A DNA stretch of 64,000 nt, taken from assembly GCA_951799445.1 (NCBI GenBank), contig OX637291.1:1676501-1740500 (forward strand), written 5' to 3'. Origin of the DNA: Pseudisothecium myosuroides (lineage: Eukaryota; Streptophyta; Bryopsida; Hypnales; Lembophyllaceae). Of the stretch, positions 1 to 12,128 are shown piece after piece; the first letter of the stretch is position 1, and the number at the start of each line of letters is the position of its first letter. A program made the position numbers and the translations under genes. Under the pieces are notes generated by a model. It was given only the letters and a program-made list of their open reading frames with translations. It was not told the DNA's origin and searched no databases.

Positions 1-3000
1 AAATCTGAAGCCTTGAAAATAGTACAGCCTGAGCCATGCAAGTAGCAAAGGATGTACCGAGCTGAATCTCAATGACGTCACTACGATTTTTAGGTGATCC
101 AACGGTGAACAAAGGAGATGTTGGGGAATTGAGTGTCAGAAAAGGAAGAGTGGTGATGGCCTTGAGTCAGTAAAAAAGTATGGCCGGGGTCGATCTGAAA
201 CTGTACCAGATGTTGATGATGTGATTGAATCGGCAGGTTCTAGAAATTTGGTTGTTTTTGAAATTTGGTTGCATGAAAATTGTCTGCGTTCAATGGATAC
301 TTACACTTCGTGCAATTACTTTGTTTTTCAATCTGATGCTTTGGAAGCCTTCATCATGATGCTTGCTTTCATGGAGCTTCTGTACCTCCTGTCCTTGGAA
401 GCAGGCTTCTCGAACGCAGGGATGATGGATTCAACAACACCAGGGCTCCCAACATCAGAACCGGAACAACCAGCTATGGCATTTCAGTACATCTTCCTGT
501 ATGTCCTTGATCCGGAAGTTCCAATGGATATTTGAAGGTACCATGATGTAGAAATTCTGTAGATTATCATTTTCTTTGAAGCAGCAAGGCATGAGCAAGG
601 TTGTAATTATAAATTTTCGTGTGGTCGATGCTAGCGTTACATTCAATTCCTTGCTGGCTGTAGAGTACCTTGGTGGGTGGTGTGTGCAGACTCCCACCAC
701 TCTACTATATTTAGTTTCAAGATTTTGTAAACTTGGTATCCATTTGTTTTCTCACTGCCGTTTTATACCATTCTTGAGCTTCTCAAAGAATCTTCGCTGC
801 TCTCTCTTTTTCTCCCAAGTATATAGTTGATTGTTTCTTCCAGAAGGACCAACGAGCTCAAGAATGTTATGTTGGATGCGAATGAGAGATGGGTAAAATG
901 GTACACTTATTTGACAGTAGATCAATTGATACGGAGACTATGTCATTGACTTTGTTTGCGAGAACTTCCAGGTGCATAATTGCTGACACACAGTTGACAT
1001 TCCTCCTTACTACGTAACGCATCGATCAGACCTGAGCTGTTGTGGGAAGTTAACACATTTCTTGCCAAGAACTATACAATGACAGTATAACCGTTGCCAG
1101 GAAAGTGAAGAGTCAAATATACAAGGAGTTAACGCTAGCTGAAGCCAATTCACCGTTTCGGACATGAATTGTGTACCTCCACAGTCAGGCAAATGTGGAA
1201 AAGTGGACGTTTCAAAAGTGGATGTCACTGTGAACGTTTCAAACAATTATTTTATTTGGTCAGGACAATCAAACCGTTACTCAATCAGACTCGGTCCCCA
1301 GTGCCCACTTCATGCCTTTGCCGAATATTCATGTCGAAGGACCACTTGGAAACCAAGAATCAAACATACCACAATCTTTTTTTTCAGTTAGGAAAGTAAT
1401 TCTCTGCACTTGCTCTGTAAAGCAAATCAATGGAGGATATTATCTGTTCGATTTGTGAGAGGTTCTGTCCCACTGATCTTCTCTAGACGTCCATTGCATT
1501 GAAGATGCTCTTACAACATAAATTTGTGTGTTTGACTGCTTGACATACCACAAACCTTTACCGATGCAACTAGTATCTCTTTGAAATCATGCGCACATGG
1601 GGCAAAAACCCTGGGGTAAAGCATGCCAAGTTATCTTCCAAGATCTCTTTCCTTTCAATGTTCACCGACCCCCCATTTCTGAATCAAGGCATAAATGTAG
1701 GCATAATGGCCACCCCAAGGGAAGAACAAATCTAGTCAAGAGTTCAACCCTCTCTAATGACACTGCGGCACTGCCTTGGTACATACACGGGCTTGTAATC
1801 ACATTCTAGCACATGCAAGTTGTCCAATCAGATGTACAAAAGATTCCGAGGAAGTGCAAATACAGTGTATTATTAGAGAAGGTGGAGCGTACACTACTGT
1901 CACATTGGCAATATTTGAAACTGGCAGGTCTGTGGGAATCAGGCCAGTTAAAGAAGAGGAACAGAATGCATGTGACGTTGTTTTTGGTCGGTGTAATTAA
2001 TGACTCGTTGGTCCATCAGCCGGCTGCATACATGCATCCCTTCCTCTTTGTGCCAGCCCATCTTGCTAAGCAAGGCAATTTAACAAAGAATTTGTCATCA
2101 CCCAACATTGGACATAATTTGATCTTGCTCACAACTGGAGGCATCGTCCTTGTACTTTCAAAATGCATCGTTCTCCGGCGTGCAGAAGAAATCTCTGGTG
2201 TTCATGATACTCTTCGTTTCTTGGAGCCGACATGAACAAGCGTTTCTTCAACTCATTCTGGTTCATATCCTCTCACATTGTACGCAACTTGAAGTTTGTT
2301 TAAGAATTTGGCATGAAATTGGGAATGGCAGTCTTCTTGAGCACTTGTGAGAGAGTGCGTTGCAGTTGCAGTTCTTTAGAATGGAATCTTGAATGCCGTA
2401 AGATTGCAAAAGAGTGAATGTGGTGGGGCTGAAGACTTGCGGTCATCTAATTCAAAAATCATCCTGATTTTTTCTCCTGCATTACCGAGTTTCCTCTGAC
2501 TTCGTAGTTCTGTGACATTTTTTTGTACTCTGGCAGCCTTGAAGTTGGAAGTATGAAAGTCTTAGGTGGCAGAGAAGACCTTATGAGCTCAAATCTTGCA
2601 ATGAACTCTGCTCTGGCGATGGCGCGACGAATTTGTGACTGAGGTCTTTTCATTGTCGGTGCAGGGTTGATGATATGGGTTATAGAGACGGACTCATGTT
2701 GTAGGAGGGTCATTTTCTTATGAGATTCTCAGCAGGAAGCGATGCAGAGAGGGTGATTATTTAGAGTTTTTTAGAGTGACCTAAGGAAGAGTATGGGCAA
2801 CTTGCATTCCAAGAGAGACTGTAAGTACTACGCATATGCCATTCAATGCTACTTTGGGATAGATGATGGAATGAGCCCTATGGTGCTGTTGACGCTAGCT
2901 CAAACTTGATTTCTTTTTGAGGTGTAGTTTTAGGGTTTAGGAATGTGCATTTTTTGGTTCATTATGTGCTCATTTTGGACTCCTTGTTTGACTCCAGTGA

Positions 3001-3340
3001 GTCGGGAAGAAGAGACTCGAGCCGAAATGAGGTTTAAGAAGGTGACTGGGGACAATGAGCCGTACCTGAAGCGAAGGAAGTTTAAGGATCTGCTTGGAAA
3101 TGGTAAAGGTAGAGGCTCCATTGCCCTTGCATGTGAGCTTTGATTTGTGCTAAGTGTAGAATACGTAATCTATTGACATTTGGTTTTGATTTTCAGCTCA
3201 ACATAAAATAAATGTGCAAAATTTAAGATGGTGCAAGTTTCTAGATTGTTGCAGGAAAAGGTTCAAAGTTTACTTGTATGGTGAATGGAAACTCTCCCTA
3301 TATGACGAATGGAGATTTAAAAGTACGTTAGAATTTTCTA

Positions 3341-3415
3341 CAGTAGAACCTCTCTAAATTGATAGGCCCCGGACTGATATGACAGATTGGTTTACGGAGG
3401 TTTATTGGCTTTTGG
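3341..3415 (+). mobile_element. Emigrant/pogo-like MITE, one end only
   Basis: The stretch begins CAGTAGAACCTCTCTAA directly after a TA dinucleotide (3339-3340). It continues with a block (GACAGATTGGTTTACGGAGG) that also occurs in the complete element at 37091-37280. No matching right end was found, so this is a truncated copy. The CAGTARAACCTC terminus with a TA target is the hallmark of Emigrant/pogo-type Tc1/mariner MITEs. Confidence 0.6.
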
Positions 3416-4891
3416 AGGAATGACTTAGGGAAGGTACTATCTAGTCCATATAATGAGTGATATATACATCTTTAGTTTTCCTCATTTTTGGAGAGGTCAA
3501 TTTGTCTTGTTGCAATCAAGATTTGGCTCTTGAATAATTTCAGGTCTTGAGGTATTGGTCTTAGTGCCAATTGATAAGTGAAGTCAAGTTCACTTCCTCG
3601 AATCCAACTTAAGGTATCTACACCCATAATCGACACTACCCAAAATGTGACTTGCACATTTAGGACCAAAAAACATCACAAAAACTTAGAATTTGATAAC
3701 ACAAGATATCTCCAATCAAAACATGAAAGTCTACTGTTGGTTTTTGGTACTCCTGGAGACAGTACTTTGAAACTTGTAACTTATTCTTATGGTGTCCAAA
3801 TAAAGCATGCTAAAGTATGTTGGAATACTCTTTCTGTTGCCAATAAGATCAAACAAAAATAGTTTATGTTTAATCATAGTAACTATGCTCAGTTGTAATT
3901 AGTGACGATAATAGGTTGTGTAGCCCATTTGAGGCAATCTTGAGCCTGGATCGAATAGGGTTTGTCCAGATGAGCGAGGGGAAATTTTCCTCGGAGCTGA
4001 CTAAACTGAGTCATCAGCTTGGAACTGTTCTGAAAGTGATTTTGTTCAACTATGTGTCTCGGCAACTTATGCAGATGGTTTGTTCAATTACATCGAGACA
4101 TCTGCGTGAGCTGCCAGGACCTTTGTCAGGAGATTGCTTCACTTAGGGCTTCACACTCTTCTGGTTCTAAGCTTGGAGGTTGGTCAATAAAAACCTGATA
4201 TGCTTGATGAAATGAAGACTGTTTGTTGCTCTGGAGAATAGGAAGTTGTGGCTCTGCCTATTGGTACCATGTGAGATACAGCAATTGCCCTATTGTTGAT
4301 TTCTCGGAAAGGTTGTATGACAGCAGTCTCTGCTTTTCGTATGTCCACTTTAAATTCGATAAAAACCCACTGTTGCAACCAATTCTATGAAGGGCCACTT
4401 CCGATTGCACAGGTCGAAGCACAGAAGATTAGAATTTGTCCAACTTCATGTGCAACTAGGGGTGAGATGACAAACGTAAAACAATCCATTGCAGATGTAA
4501 CATATTTAAGGTAACAATTTTTCATTCCAACTTGAAACCTTGTTATCTCAAATATTATTAACATTTCTTTGTTTTCTCAAGCTTGTTGGTTCAGTCTAAA
4601 GTGCTCCTGATGCATGTGATTCGACTATGGAAATGGTGATGGAGTGACTGATGCCCTTCTCACTGTAACATGGTACCAGTCTGGCTCGACTTATAGTCGT
4701 TTGCAACTGGTGATTCCGTGACAATTTTGTACAATTATTACGATTAAGATGATTTCTCAATCAAAGGTTGCAAGAGTAGCATGTGGTAACGACCTCTCCT
4801 CTCACCAACTGCAGAAGGTTTGGACTCGGAATTGCTTTTATTTGTGTTTGCTCTTTGCTTTTAATGCACCAATTGTAGACTAAGGTAAGAG

Positions 4892-4990
4892 ACCTATTTG
4901 TGCCATGTGACAGTTTGTGCCTTTGTGTATCAATAGAGTGCATTTGAAAATTTGAAATGCACACTATTGATACATATTGGCACAAATAGG
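4892..4990. repeat. Short foldback (imperfect palindrome)
   Basis: CCTATTTGTGCCA and TGTATCAATAGAGTGCATTT are mirrored by AAATGCACACTATTGATACA and TTGGCACAAATAGG, with AT-rich DNA at the centre. The left arm has about 20 extra bases. It looks like a small MITE or its remnant. I could not define a target duplication. Confidence 0.55.
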
Positions 4991-6036
4991 GTAGCTTTTG
5001 AATTCAATTAGCATGTAGAATAGAATCATGACCATGAGAGTATTTTTCATAACATTCTTGAGTAGTACTTGGCTTGCCCCTTTTCCAATGTAGCATTAAA
5101 GACAAATCGATCACTAAAATAATGTGAGTGATGGTCTGTGCAGACCTGGGCTTAAGGCAGTGGGTAGAGGACGGTGTTACGAGTGCGTGTTCAGACTTGG
5201 TCATTTTGTGGAACGCCGAGCCTAGCTGGAACGCCACCTAGAGGAAGAAAACAACGGTGCTCAGTCAACGGAGTCACAACTTTCGTGAAGTGGTCACAGC
5301 GTAGCCAGAAGATGTTAGGCAGCTCAAAAATCACGAGAAATGTAGATTTCAGAATTGCAGCAGCGGTGTTATCTAATGCACCTCATAATGGCCCATTAAC
5401 TTAAGGAAGAGCGACTGTAGCTGATATTAGATTAAAATAGTGTTTATTTGGACCCCACCTGATATGTACAACATGCATGCAATTTAATGTACATGGCATA
5501 ATACATATCACCTTGACGTGTAGAAGGTACTGCTCCTCCATCGATAGTCTGTGTTTCCAAGGAATTAGCTTCTGTTTTGCGCCCACCAAATCCCACCTTG
5601 CCTACCGAAATCTTGAGATTTGCGTTTCAATTTTCTATTTTACTGCCTGAATTTGCCGCAATCCTGCAAAGAGAAACTGCCGGAGTTTGCCGCGATACTG
5701 CGAAGAAACAAGAGAACGTTTTGTGATCAGATAAGGTTTCAAAACTAATTGTGCATGTTTGTAAGCACATTGTGAATCCATCTCTTCTATGACAGACATG
5801 CAACTACTGATTCAAACTTAATTAAATTGTCGGAAACAGGTTTGTACCAATGGAGAACCGATTGGAGGCTCGTAATTAAGGAAAACAACCTGCAGCGGAT
5901 GCCGACAGTGACGGTGAGTTCCTGATCTTTCCTGAACTTCATTTCACTTTCCAATTGAGAAGACACGCACCTGCACAGCACAAACACACACTCCAATGCC
6001 ACAGTAAATAGTTGTAGGAAGTTTTAATTTACAGTT

Positions 6037-7355
6037 GGGAGTAGGGGTTTTGAAGGTACCTTGGGTTCCGGACATGCGACATCAGGAACGCCGTCTGGAG
6101 TAGTTTCCGCAGTGCCACAAACTGCGACTCCTGCTACTACCATAGCAACCGGAACCCCTCCCAAGCGTGCTCGTAAAGACAGAGGTGCAAATTGGAATGC
6201 GCAAGAAGTTAGCGCCCTCATTCAAGCGAAGCGCAGGATGTTCCAAGAAGAAAGTGCTACTCTGGACGGTCGAGATCTCATGAATCCCGACGCCACGAAG
6301 TGGATGCGTATTAGCATCGAGATTTCCTTGGCTGACATTTCACCGTGCCCACGCGACGGTCCTTGCTGTAAGACCAAGTGGAATCAGCTGATCTCAGATT
6401 ACAAAAAAATAGCTGATTTCTTTGCAAGGACTGGCAACAGTGAGCGTGTGTACTGGCAATTGACTGCATTGAACAGAAAGTCCGAAGGCCTTCCCTGTCA
6501 TTCTCAGAGGAGGTTTTCTATGAGATCCATGAATGGTTTGGAAGGCGTCCAAGTATGAACCCTCCTCACACCAGGGATTTGTTGTCAAGTGAAGACGGCA
6601 ATTTCCAAGTTCCAATGCATGAGACTGACGTCAACGAAGATGGCGGCGGTGAGCAAGAGAGTGACGATCCCATGGATCTTGCAAATGCGGCCACACAGCA
6701 GGCTACTGATGGAAGCTCAGCAAGCGCTTGTCCTGACATTGGTGGCCGTTTCAGATTGCTGTCACAGGGAGATTAGCAAGCCAGGAACAGCAGTCCCACG
6801 GCATCACCAACTCCACGTAGAAGAAACAATTTGCCTACAGGCGTGACGCCAATTGCCATTAGCTCCAGCGACACATCTCACTACCAAATGCAACGCCATG
6901 TAGGAAATACTGGTGTACGTCGGAAGACACTATCAGGCCATGGACTAATAGCGGAAGCCACACGTGCTAGTGGCGCTGTGATGGCCAGCCAAATGAAGGA
7001 TATGGCAGAGGCTAGCAGGGATCTGGAGCAGTCAAAGATGGAAGTCCAGAAGAAACTCTTCAGCGACCAAATGCAATACCAAGTGGAAAAAGACCGTCGT
7101 CTGCAAGACAACGCACGGATAGCAAATGAGACGGCAAGACTTGCAATCGAAAGACAAGCGGAAGTGGTAAAGTGCTTAGCAACTCTTTCAGAAATCCTCT
7201 GCGGTGGCTTGCACCTGGCCAAGAGAAAACTACGTGCTGAAGAGGCACTGCCTCAATCTCCAGCTCTAGAAAATGAGGACATGGTGCCGGAACTAGTGCC
7301 CGGCATTGCCCCTCACGCTACAGCTGCGCAGCCTAGTGCCGAGCCTGAAATGTAA
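6037..7355 (+). pseudogene. Harbinger Myb/SANT-like DNA-binding protein, frameshifted
   Basis: In PIF/Harbinger elements this second protein binds the element ends and brings the nuclease to them. Its N-terminal half (6061 to about 6500) has a trihelix/Myb-SANT-like domain, with key residues in NWNAQEVSALIQAKR, WMRIS, CKTKWNQLISDYKKI and FFARTGN. The C-terminal half (about 6831-7355) is a charged helical region. Comparison with copy B places a lost base near 6498 and a second frame change between about 6735 and 6785, so the reading frame moves three times. The 5' exon is unclear: a probable acceptor (TTTACAG) lies near 6036. The protein is probably not made intact. The call of the family is firm, the exact gene limits are not. 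Confidence 0.8.
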
Positions 7356-7644
7356 GTCACCTTCTAGCTACTACTGTACATTACATCCGCTTCTATGTAG
7401 GACTGTACATAATTGCCGCTCCTAGTACTGTACATATGATCGGCACACGCTCTGTTACCAATCCGTTCAGCCCAAGACCTGCACATACGGATACACAGAG
7501 TTAGTGAAAAGTCGTTTCTGCTGCAACTCCCCTGAAAAGCTCTCAATTTTGAACTAGTCTTGGAATGTGAGCTCCACATTGTGAGCCCCTCCCAAAAAAA
7601 ATTAATTTTTTTTTTTGAAAAAGCAAATGTGACTCCACTGTCAA

Positions 7645-8382
7645 CTCGGGGGGGTCACTTAGAGTGTCCATTAGAAAACACGTGCGAACAAAACTTTGGA
7701 CCCCCTATATTATATCCTAAAATTTAAATAAAATGAAATAAAAAAAATATGACTAGATTTTCCTACTTCAAAAGTTTATGTTTTGAATTATTGATATTTT
7801 TATTTGTTAATGATAATTAGTTACAAATTTTTGAAGTAATTAGATACACTGTACAACTGAAAAATAACTTTCACACCCCTATATTATATCCTAAAATTTA
7901 AATAAAATGAAATAAAAAAAATATGACTAGATTTTCCTACTTCAAAAGTTTATGTTTTGAATTATTGATATTTTTATTTGTTAATGATAATTAGTTACAA
8001 ATTTTTGAAGTAATTAGATACACTGTACAACTGAAAAATAACTTTCACACCCCTATATTATATCCTAAAAAATTGTCTAAAAAATGAACAAAAAATTCCT
8101 AAAAATAGCTCTCTATTGAAAGTTCATTTTGAGTTGAGTATTGATGCAATGGTCATCTAAATGTGATCTCTATAAATATTTGAGTTGAAAAATATGCCGT
8201 TTTAGGCCATTTTCAACCTCTTGTACAAATCATTTCAACTATTATTTTAGTTTGAAATTTTGGCAAAAGAAACCTATAGTCATTATTAAGCAACCCTCAA
8301 AATTTTAAGTTGAAATTATAGTTCATTAGAAACCACTTGTTCGCACGTGGTTTGTAGTAAAATACTAGGTGCCCCCCCCGAG
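7645..8382. mobile_element. hAT-like MITE with 8-bp target duplication
   Basis: The element begins CTCGGGGGGGTCACTTAG and ends CTAGGTGCCCCCCCCGAG. The inverted ends also share CACGTGCGAACA about 30 bp in. A perfect 8-bp direct repeat ACTGTCAA flanks it (7637-7644 and 8383-8390), which fits hAT. It has no coding capacity. It is inserted between the two genes of Harbinger A, so it is younger than that element. A relative in inverted orientation lies at 21619-22182. Confidence 0.85.
7701..8048. repeat. Perfect 174-bp tandem duplication
   Basis: 7701-7874 and 7875-8048 are identical, followed by about 20 bp of a third unit. The junctions fall on CCCCTATAT, which occurs at both edges of the corresponding single-copy segment. 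The related MITE at 21619-22182 has this segment once, so the duplication arose inside this copy, and recently given zero divergence. Confidence 0.9.
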
Positions 8383-8596
8383 ACTGTCAATGTGCATGAG
8401 TTCTCTTACACCATATCCATCACTCACACGACATTCCTTCTCACATCACAAAGGACGGTGCAAGCCTGCAAACAAAGTGAATTCCATACAGACAACTCGC
8501 TCAATTTGCATGCACTAACAATTTTGAAGCACTGGACTGATTGTGAGAAAGGTTTCACACAAGGACAGTGGTTTTCCACATTCTCACCTCAGCGTT

Positions 8597-9946
8597 TCAG
8601 ACGTGCATGTTTCGTTCAAGCGCCAAGAACACTCCAAGATCGTGACGCTTTGCAACACCCTGCGCCACAGCCACCTCATCTCCAATTATTTCATGAGTCT
8701 CTGGTATGTCGGAGTCAGTGTCCACGACCTCAGCGGGCAGACCCTCTATATGCAGCATTTGAAGAAACCGCTCCACGTCGTCCTGCGACTGACCCAAAAG
8801 AACATTGTGCAAAATTGCACAGGCCAGTATGACATCAGGCATAAAAGAAACTTCCAAATTAGATTTTACCAATAGCTCTCGGAAAGTTTGCTTTAGTATG
8901 CCAAAGGTATTCTCGACTACCCCGCGTCCTCGACTCAGTTTCCGGTTGAACAAGGCTTCAACAACGGGAAGATTGCCTACTCGTCGATTAGGCACCAGCA
9001 ACCACGACATAAGAGGGTATCCAGAATCCCCAAGCAAGTAGGGACTGAAGCTATGAAAGGTGACAGACGGATCCCACAAGCTAGTGTGCATTCCCTTGTA
9101 GTAAAGAGAGGAACATTGCAGACAACGAGCATCGTTGGTTGAACCAGGCATTCCAAGAAAAAGGTCTGTGAAGCGTTTCCTGCAATCCACTACCGCCTGG
9201 CAATTCAACGTATACCCACCCGACTTGAAGTAGAAGTAGTCTGCAGGATCAGACTTAGGTTTATGTATTGAGACATGTGTACCGTCAATGGCACCCAGTA
9301 CTCCAGGTAAACCACAGAATTTTTTGAAATCAGCTTCCGTTTCAAGAAGCTTTTGCCCTACAGGCCAAGAAATTTCTGATATCAGAACCACGTTTATGGC
9401 TTGCACGACTTCTCGCACCATCAGGGAAACAGTTGATCGACCTACGGCAAACAATTCACTGCACATTAGTAAACTTGCAGCGTGTGTCAACTTGAAAAGA
9501 GCGCAAGCGACACGGACAACTACAGGGATTGCCAACCGATACTTGGTGTCTTTTTTCCTCATGTAAGGATCCAGAAGCTGTGCCAATGAGAAAACGGCCG
9601 GTTTAGATATGCGGAAAATTTGGAGCCACCGTTGTTCATCATACTGGCCCAGAAGAAAGCAAGAGAACCAGGTCGTAGAACGAGGCAGGACCCAGTAGCC
9701 AAGATCAGCATCGAACATGGAGAAGACGTTGCACAATCTGAAGTTGTGCAACGCAGCTTGCGTGAACATCTCCGAGTCAAAAATTGGCAGCATGTCGGTT
9801 TGGCGGATGTTGTCGAGGAGGGTCTCAGTGTTGTCCTCACTTTCTTCTTCCAGTGCCTCATCGTGTGCTCTATTCGAAGTGAGCAGGAGCAGGAGCACGG
9901 CCGACGCTACAGACATGATGTCTGCTGGATTGGAAGCGAAATCCAT
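8597..9946 (-). CDS. HARBI1-type PIF/Harbinger transposase (copy A)
   Basis: This 449-residue nuclear DDE nuclease cuts and rejoins the element ends. The frame is uninterrupted. A helix-turn-helix-like region lies around residues 144-185. The catalytic acidic residues are visible: D221 in AIDGTH, D272 in GSTNDAR and E345 in RGVVENTFGILK, with the family motif GDSGYPL at 305-311. The length fits the family (roughly 350-450 aa). I chose the ATG at 9946 because it aligns with the start in copy B. The sequence just upstream (CAG then GTCATCC) suggests a 5'-leader intron acceptor. With all three acidic residues present, it could be catalytically competent if transcribed. Confidence 0.93.
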   Translation of the reverse strand: MDFASNPADIMSVASAVLLLLLTSNRAHDEALEEESEDNTETLLDNIRQTDMLPIFDSEMFTQAALHNFRLCNVFSMFDADLGYWVLPRSTTWFSCFLLGQYDEQRWLQIFRISKPAVFSLAQLLDPYMRKKDTKYRLAIPVVVRVACALFKLTHAASLLMCSELFAVGRSTVSLMVREVVQAINVVLISEISWPVGQKLLETEADFKKFCGLPGVLGAIDGTHVSIHKPKSDPADYFYFKSGGYTLNCQAVVDCRKRFTDLFLGMPGSTNDARCLQCSSLYYKGMHTSLWDPSVTFHSFSPYLLGDSGYPLMSWLLVPNRRVGNLPVVEALFNRKLSRGRGVVENTFGILKQTFRELLVKSNLEVSFMPDVILACAILHNVLLGQSQDDVERFLQMLHIEGLPAEVVDTDSDIPETHEIIGDEVAVAQGVAKRHDLGVFLALERNMHV

Positions 9947-11075
9947 GCTTGGATGACCTGATTCGTTAGGGGAAAAAAAACCTTGTTACAAAATTCAAGA
10001 CCAATTACGTGAAAAAAACAAAACTTTCCACTAACAAAGCGTACAGGACACCTACAGAGAACCAGATGTTTCTTTCTCACAATGCATTGGCGGACGATAG
10101 TTTTTAAAATAAACTGACTCCAATGGCTAGCAAAAATGTGCCAAGTACGAATTAGAAAAGTGCGGGAAGGAAGAAGGCAAGGCACAGGAAACTCACGCGA
10201 TTACAAATCTGTTTCTCGGAAGGCTGAGTCGACATTGTCGGCGGACGGAGCACCTGTCTGAAGCAGTCGCAACGTGAAATGCTGGGACGCAGAAATTGTG
10301 CTCCAATTCAACGTAGCGGCCGAGCAATTCTGGCAATACGAAGAGAAACCCTATGACGTTAATGTAAAGCTGTGACAAAAGCTATTGAAACGGTGAAAGA
10401 CAGGTTCGGAAACCAGATAAAAAAATCCTGCCTATGCTGTGCCTTAAACCCTGAACAACACGGGGGTATGAACGCAGTTGAGTCGTCAGCGACCAAGAAA
10501 AAATCACCTTCTCCGATCGTCTTCGTTGGTGCAATGTCGTCGCGCAACACAGGCGTCAACAAATGGGGGGAAAAAGAAAACACGTTCGCCTCTTAACGGA
10601 CAAGTGCACCTCCAAATGAAGAACGTCGCAGCTTAAAAAGAGCGTAGAAACAGACGCGGCAAATTGCTGAAGGCGTAGCTCCAAATTACGATTACCTCTT
10701 CTCTCAAACGTAGTCGGATTGCTTCAAAAAATCTCGCGCCAAACTCCTTGAACACAGAAACCCCAAAACCCCAGAGACACGGAAATAGACACCAGTGAAA
10801 TGATTGCGCGGCGGGGGCCACATCCACCGTAAGCACTCCCTTCTGGTGTGACCCCCTCTTGTGAAACGGTCGGTTCTCAGTGACGTGTCACTCACTTTCC
10901 TTGAATCTGATGTCCTGGTTTGGACAGCGAGCACCATACTCGCAGTCAGAGGTCCGAGTATTAGTTTTTCTTTCTACACGTCATTCCCTTCCCTACGAAG
11001 AAGGCTCGTTTTTTTGTTCTGACTCACTTATCTTTTAGCACCCACTTGTCCTTAAGCCCAGGTCTACACAGACCA
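9947..11075 (-). other. Leader and subterminal region of Harbinger A
   Basis: No coding frame is evident between the transposase start and the right terminus. A block around 10806-10855 (GGGGCCACATCC, then GGTGTGACCCCC) is conserved at the matching place in copy B (about 53561-53605). It is probably the transposase promoter or 5' exon plus subterminal binding sites. Confidence 0.55.
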
Positions 11076-11116
11076 TGAGTAATGTCCACAATTGTGTGAT
11101 CCTAAGAATCTTAACA

Positions 11117-11270
11117 TTAGAATCAAGTGGCATGTATTGTAAAGACTTGCTACTTTAGAGTTGCAATACAACTTATGATTTGAATGGACTTGCTCTACAC
11201 ATTGTAGTGAGAGATCTCAACAACATGGCCACCCATAGATCGAAGAACAACACTTCGGTCTATCATGTGT
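11117..11270 (+). repeat. Dispersed repeat, second copy at 59727-59880
   Basis: The blocks GGCATGTATTGTAAAGAC, TTGCTACTTTAGAGTTGC and ATACAACTTATGATTTGA recur with few changes at 59727-59880, in the same orientation. No coding content. The parent element is unknown. Confidence 0.7.
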
Positions 11271-11640
11271 AACATATTTTGATCTCTTTCTTTTCATGGA
11301 GTTTTTTTATCTTTCCATTTCATGGTGTTGTGTTGTGAAATGGCACAACGGAATTGGAATCGATTGGTGCAGAATCCATCAACAACCTCGTTGTGCTCGG
11401 TCGGGTCTTCATGTTTTTTGCTGATTCTTTGAGAGTACGTACTAGCATCTAGATGGGGTTACTATTAAGGTATGCACACCTCTAATCAACAGTAATTACA
11501 ATTCAACATACTTTATTATGATTAAACATAAATTCTTTTTATTGAATTTTCATATTAGTTGAAAGAGGATTCCAATGCACATTAACATGCATTATTTGGA
11601 CACCCTATGAATAAATTATAAAAACCCAAAATGTATAGTA

Positions 11641-12128
11641 GGGTGATTGTATGAAACACTTGTACTATTTTCTGTCACTTGTCTCGTACTGATTAATTTT
11701 TTGGACATAACTTTTGCATTTTAACTCCAAATGACTAAAAATTCATAGACAAGGTACTTATGACTATTATACACCTTGTCTAATTTTTTGGAATTTAAAA
11801 AAAATATTTTATTATTCAATAATAGCCCTCAATAATATGTTACAAATGCCAATTTGAGGGGGTTTAGTACTATTTAGTATCCATGAAAACGAATTTAGAG
11901 CTGAAACTTGGTAGAGATGGTCTTCTAGTAGACTTATAGCTACTATCCAAGGAAATTCTCAAAATATTTAATTTTATTTGGTGTGGAGTCCACAAAGTGA
12001 GCCTCTTTCTACTTGCATTTTGAAACATGTAAAAAATTATTTTGGTGGTTTTTTGGTGAATGCCAAAAAAAATCATGAGTACTGTTGCAAAACACAACAA
12101 AATCGGCAGGTGTTTCATGCAATCACCC
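11641..12128. mobile_element. Small TIR element (unclassified)
   Basis: It starts GGGTGATTGTATGAAACAC and ends with the inverted counterpart (GTGTTTCATGCAATCACCC), giving 19-bp ends with one mismatch. About 490 bp, non-coding. I could not identify a target duplication, so the superfamily is open. Confidence 0.6.

Larger units (their letters stand above)
1..5128. other. 5 kb without a recognisable gene
   Basis: No open frame here exceeds about 140 codons, and none shows a family motif, conserved splice pattern or codon bias that I recognise. The few longer frames (around 221-535, 1813-2235 and 2943-3143) overlap other frames on both strands. A pogo-like MITE end (3341) and a small foldback (4892-4990) are the only structured items seen. 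It may be intergenic, or intron or UTR of a gene lying to the left. Confidence 0.5.
5132..11075 (-). mobile_element. PIF/Harbinger DNA transposon, copy A
   Basis: This 5.94-kb element starts TGGTCTGTGCAGACC and ends GGTCTACACAGACCA. The inverted repeats continue through CTGGGCTTAAGG on both sides. It is flanked by TGA (5129-5131 and 11076-11078), fitting the 3-bp TNA target of PIF/Harbinger. It carries the two genes expected of the superfamily in convergent order: a Myb/SANT-like gene (+) and a HARBI1-type nuclease (-). An hAT-like MITE (7645-8382) sits between them, so the element was about 5.2 kb before that insertion. Copy B at 48261-53814 has the same architecture with independent lesions. 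The nuclease frame is open, but the Myb-like gene is frameshifted. Confidence 0.9.

Noticed and set aside
221..535. 104-codon frame near the left edge
   Set aside because: No recognisable motif, overlapping frames on both strands, no splice context. Random frames of this length are common here.
1813..2235. 140-codon frame
   Set aside because: Overlaps two other frames of similar length, composition looks random, no family resemblance.
6881..7222. 113-codon minus-strand frame
   Set aside because: Shadow of the helical region of the Harbinger Myb-like gene on the other strand.
9559..9961. Frames overlapping the start of the copy A transposase
   Set aside because: They lie within or antisense to the 449-aa nuclease, which has clear family motifs.
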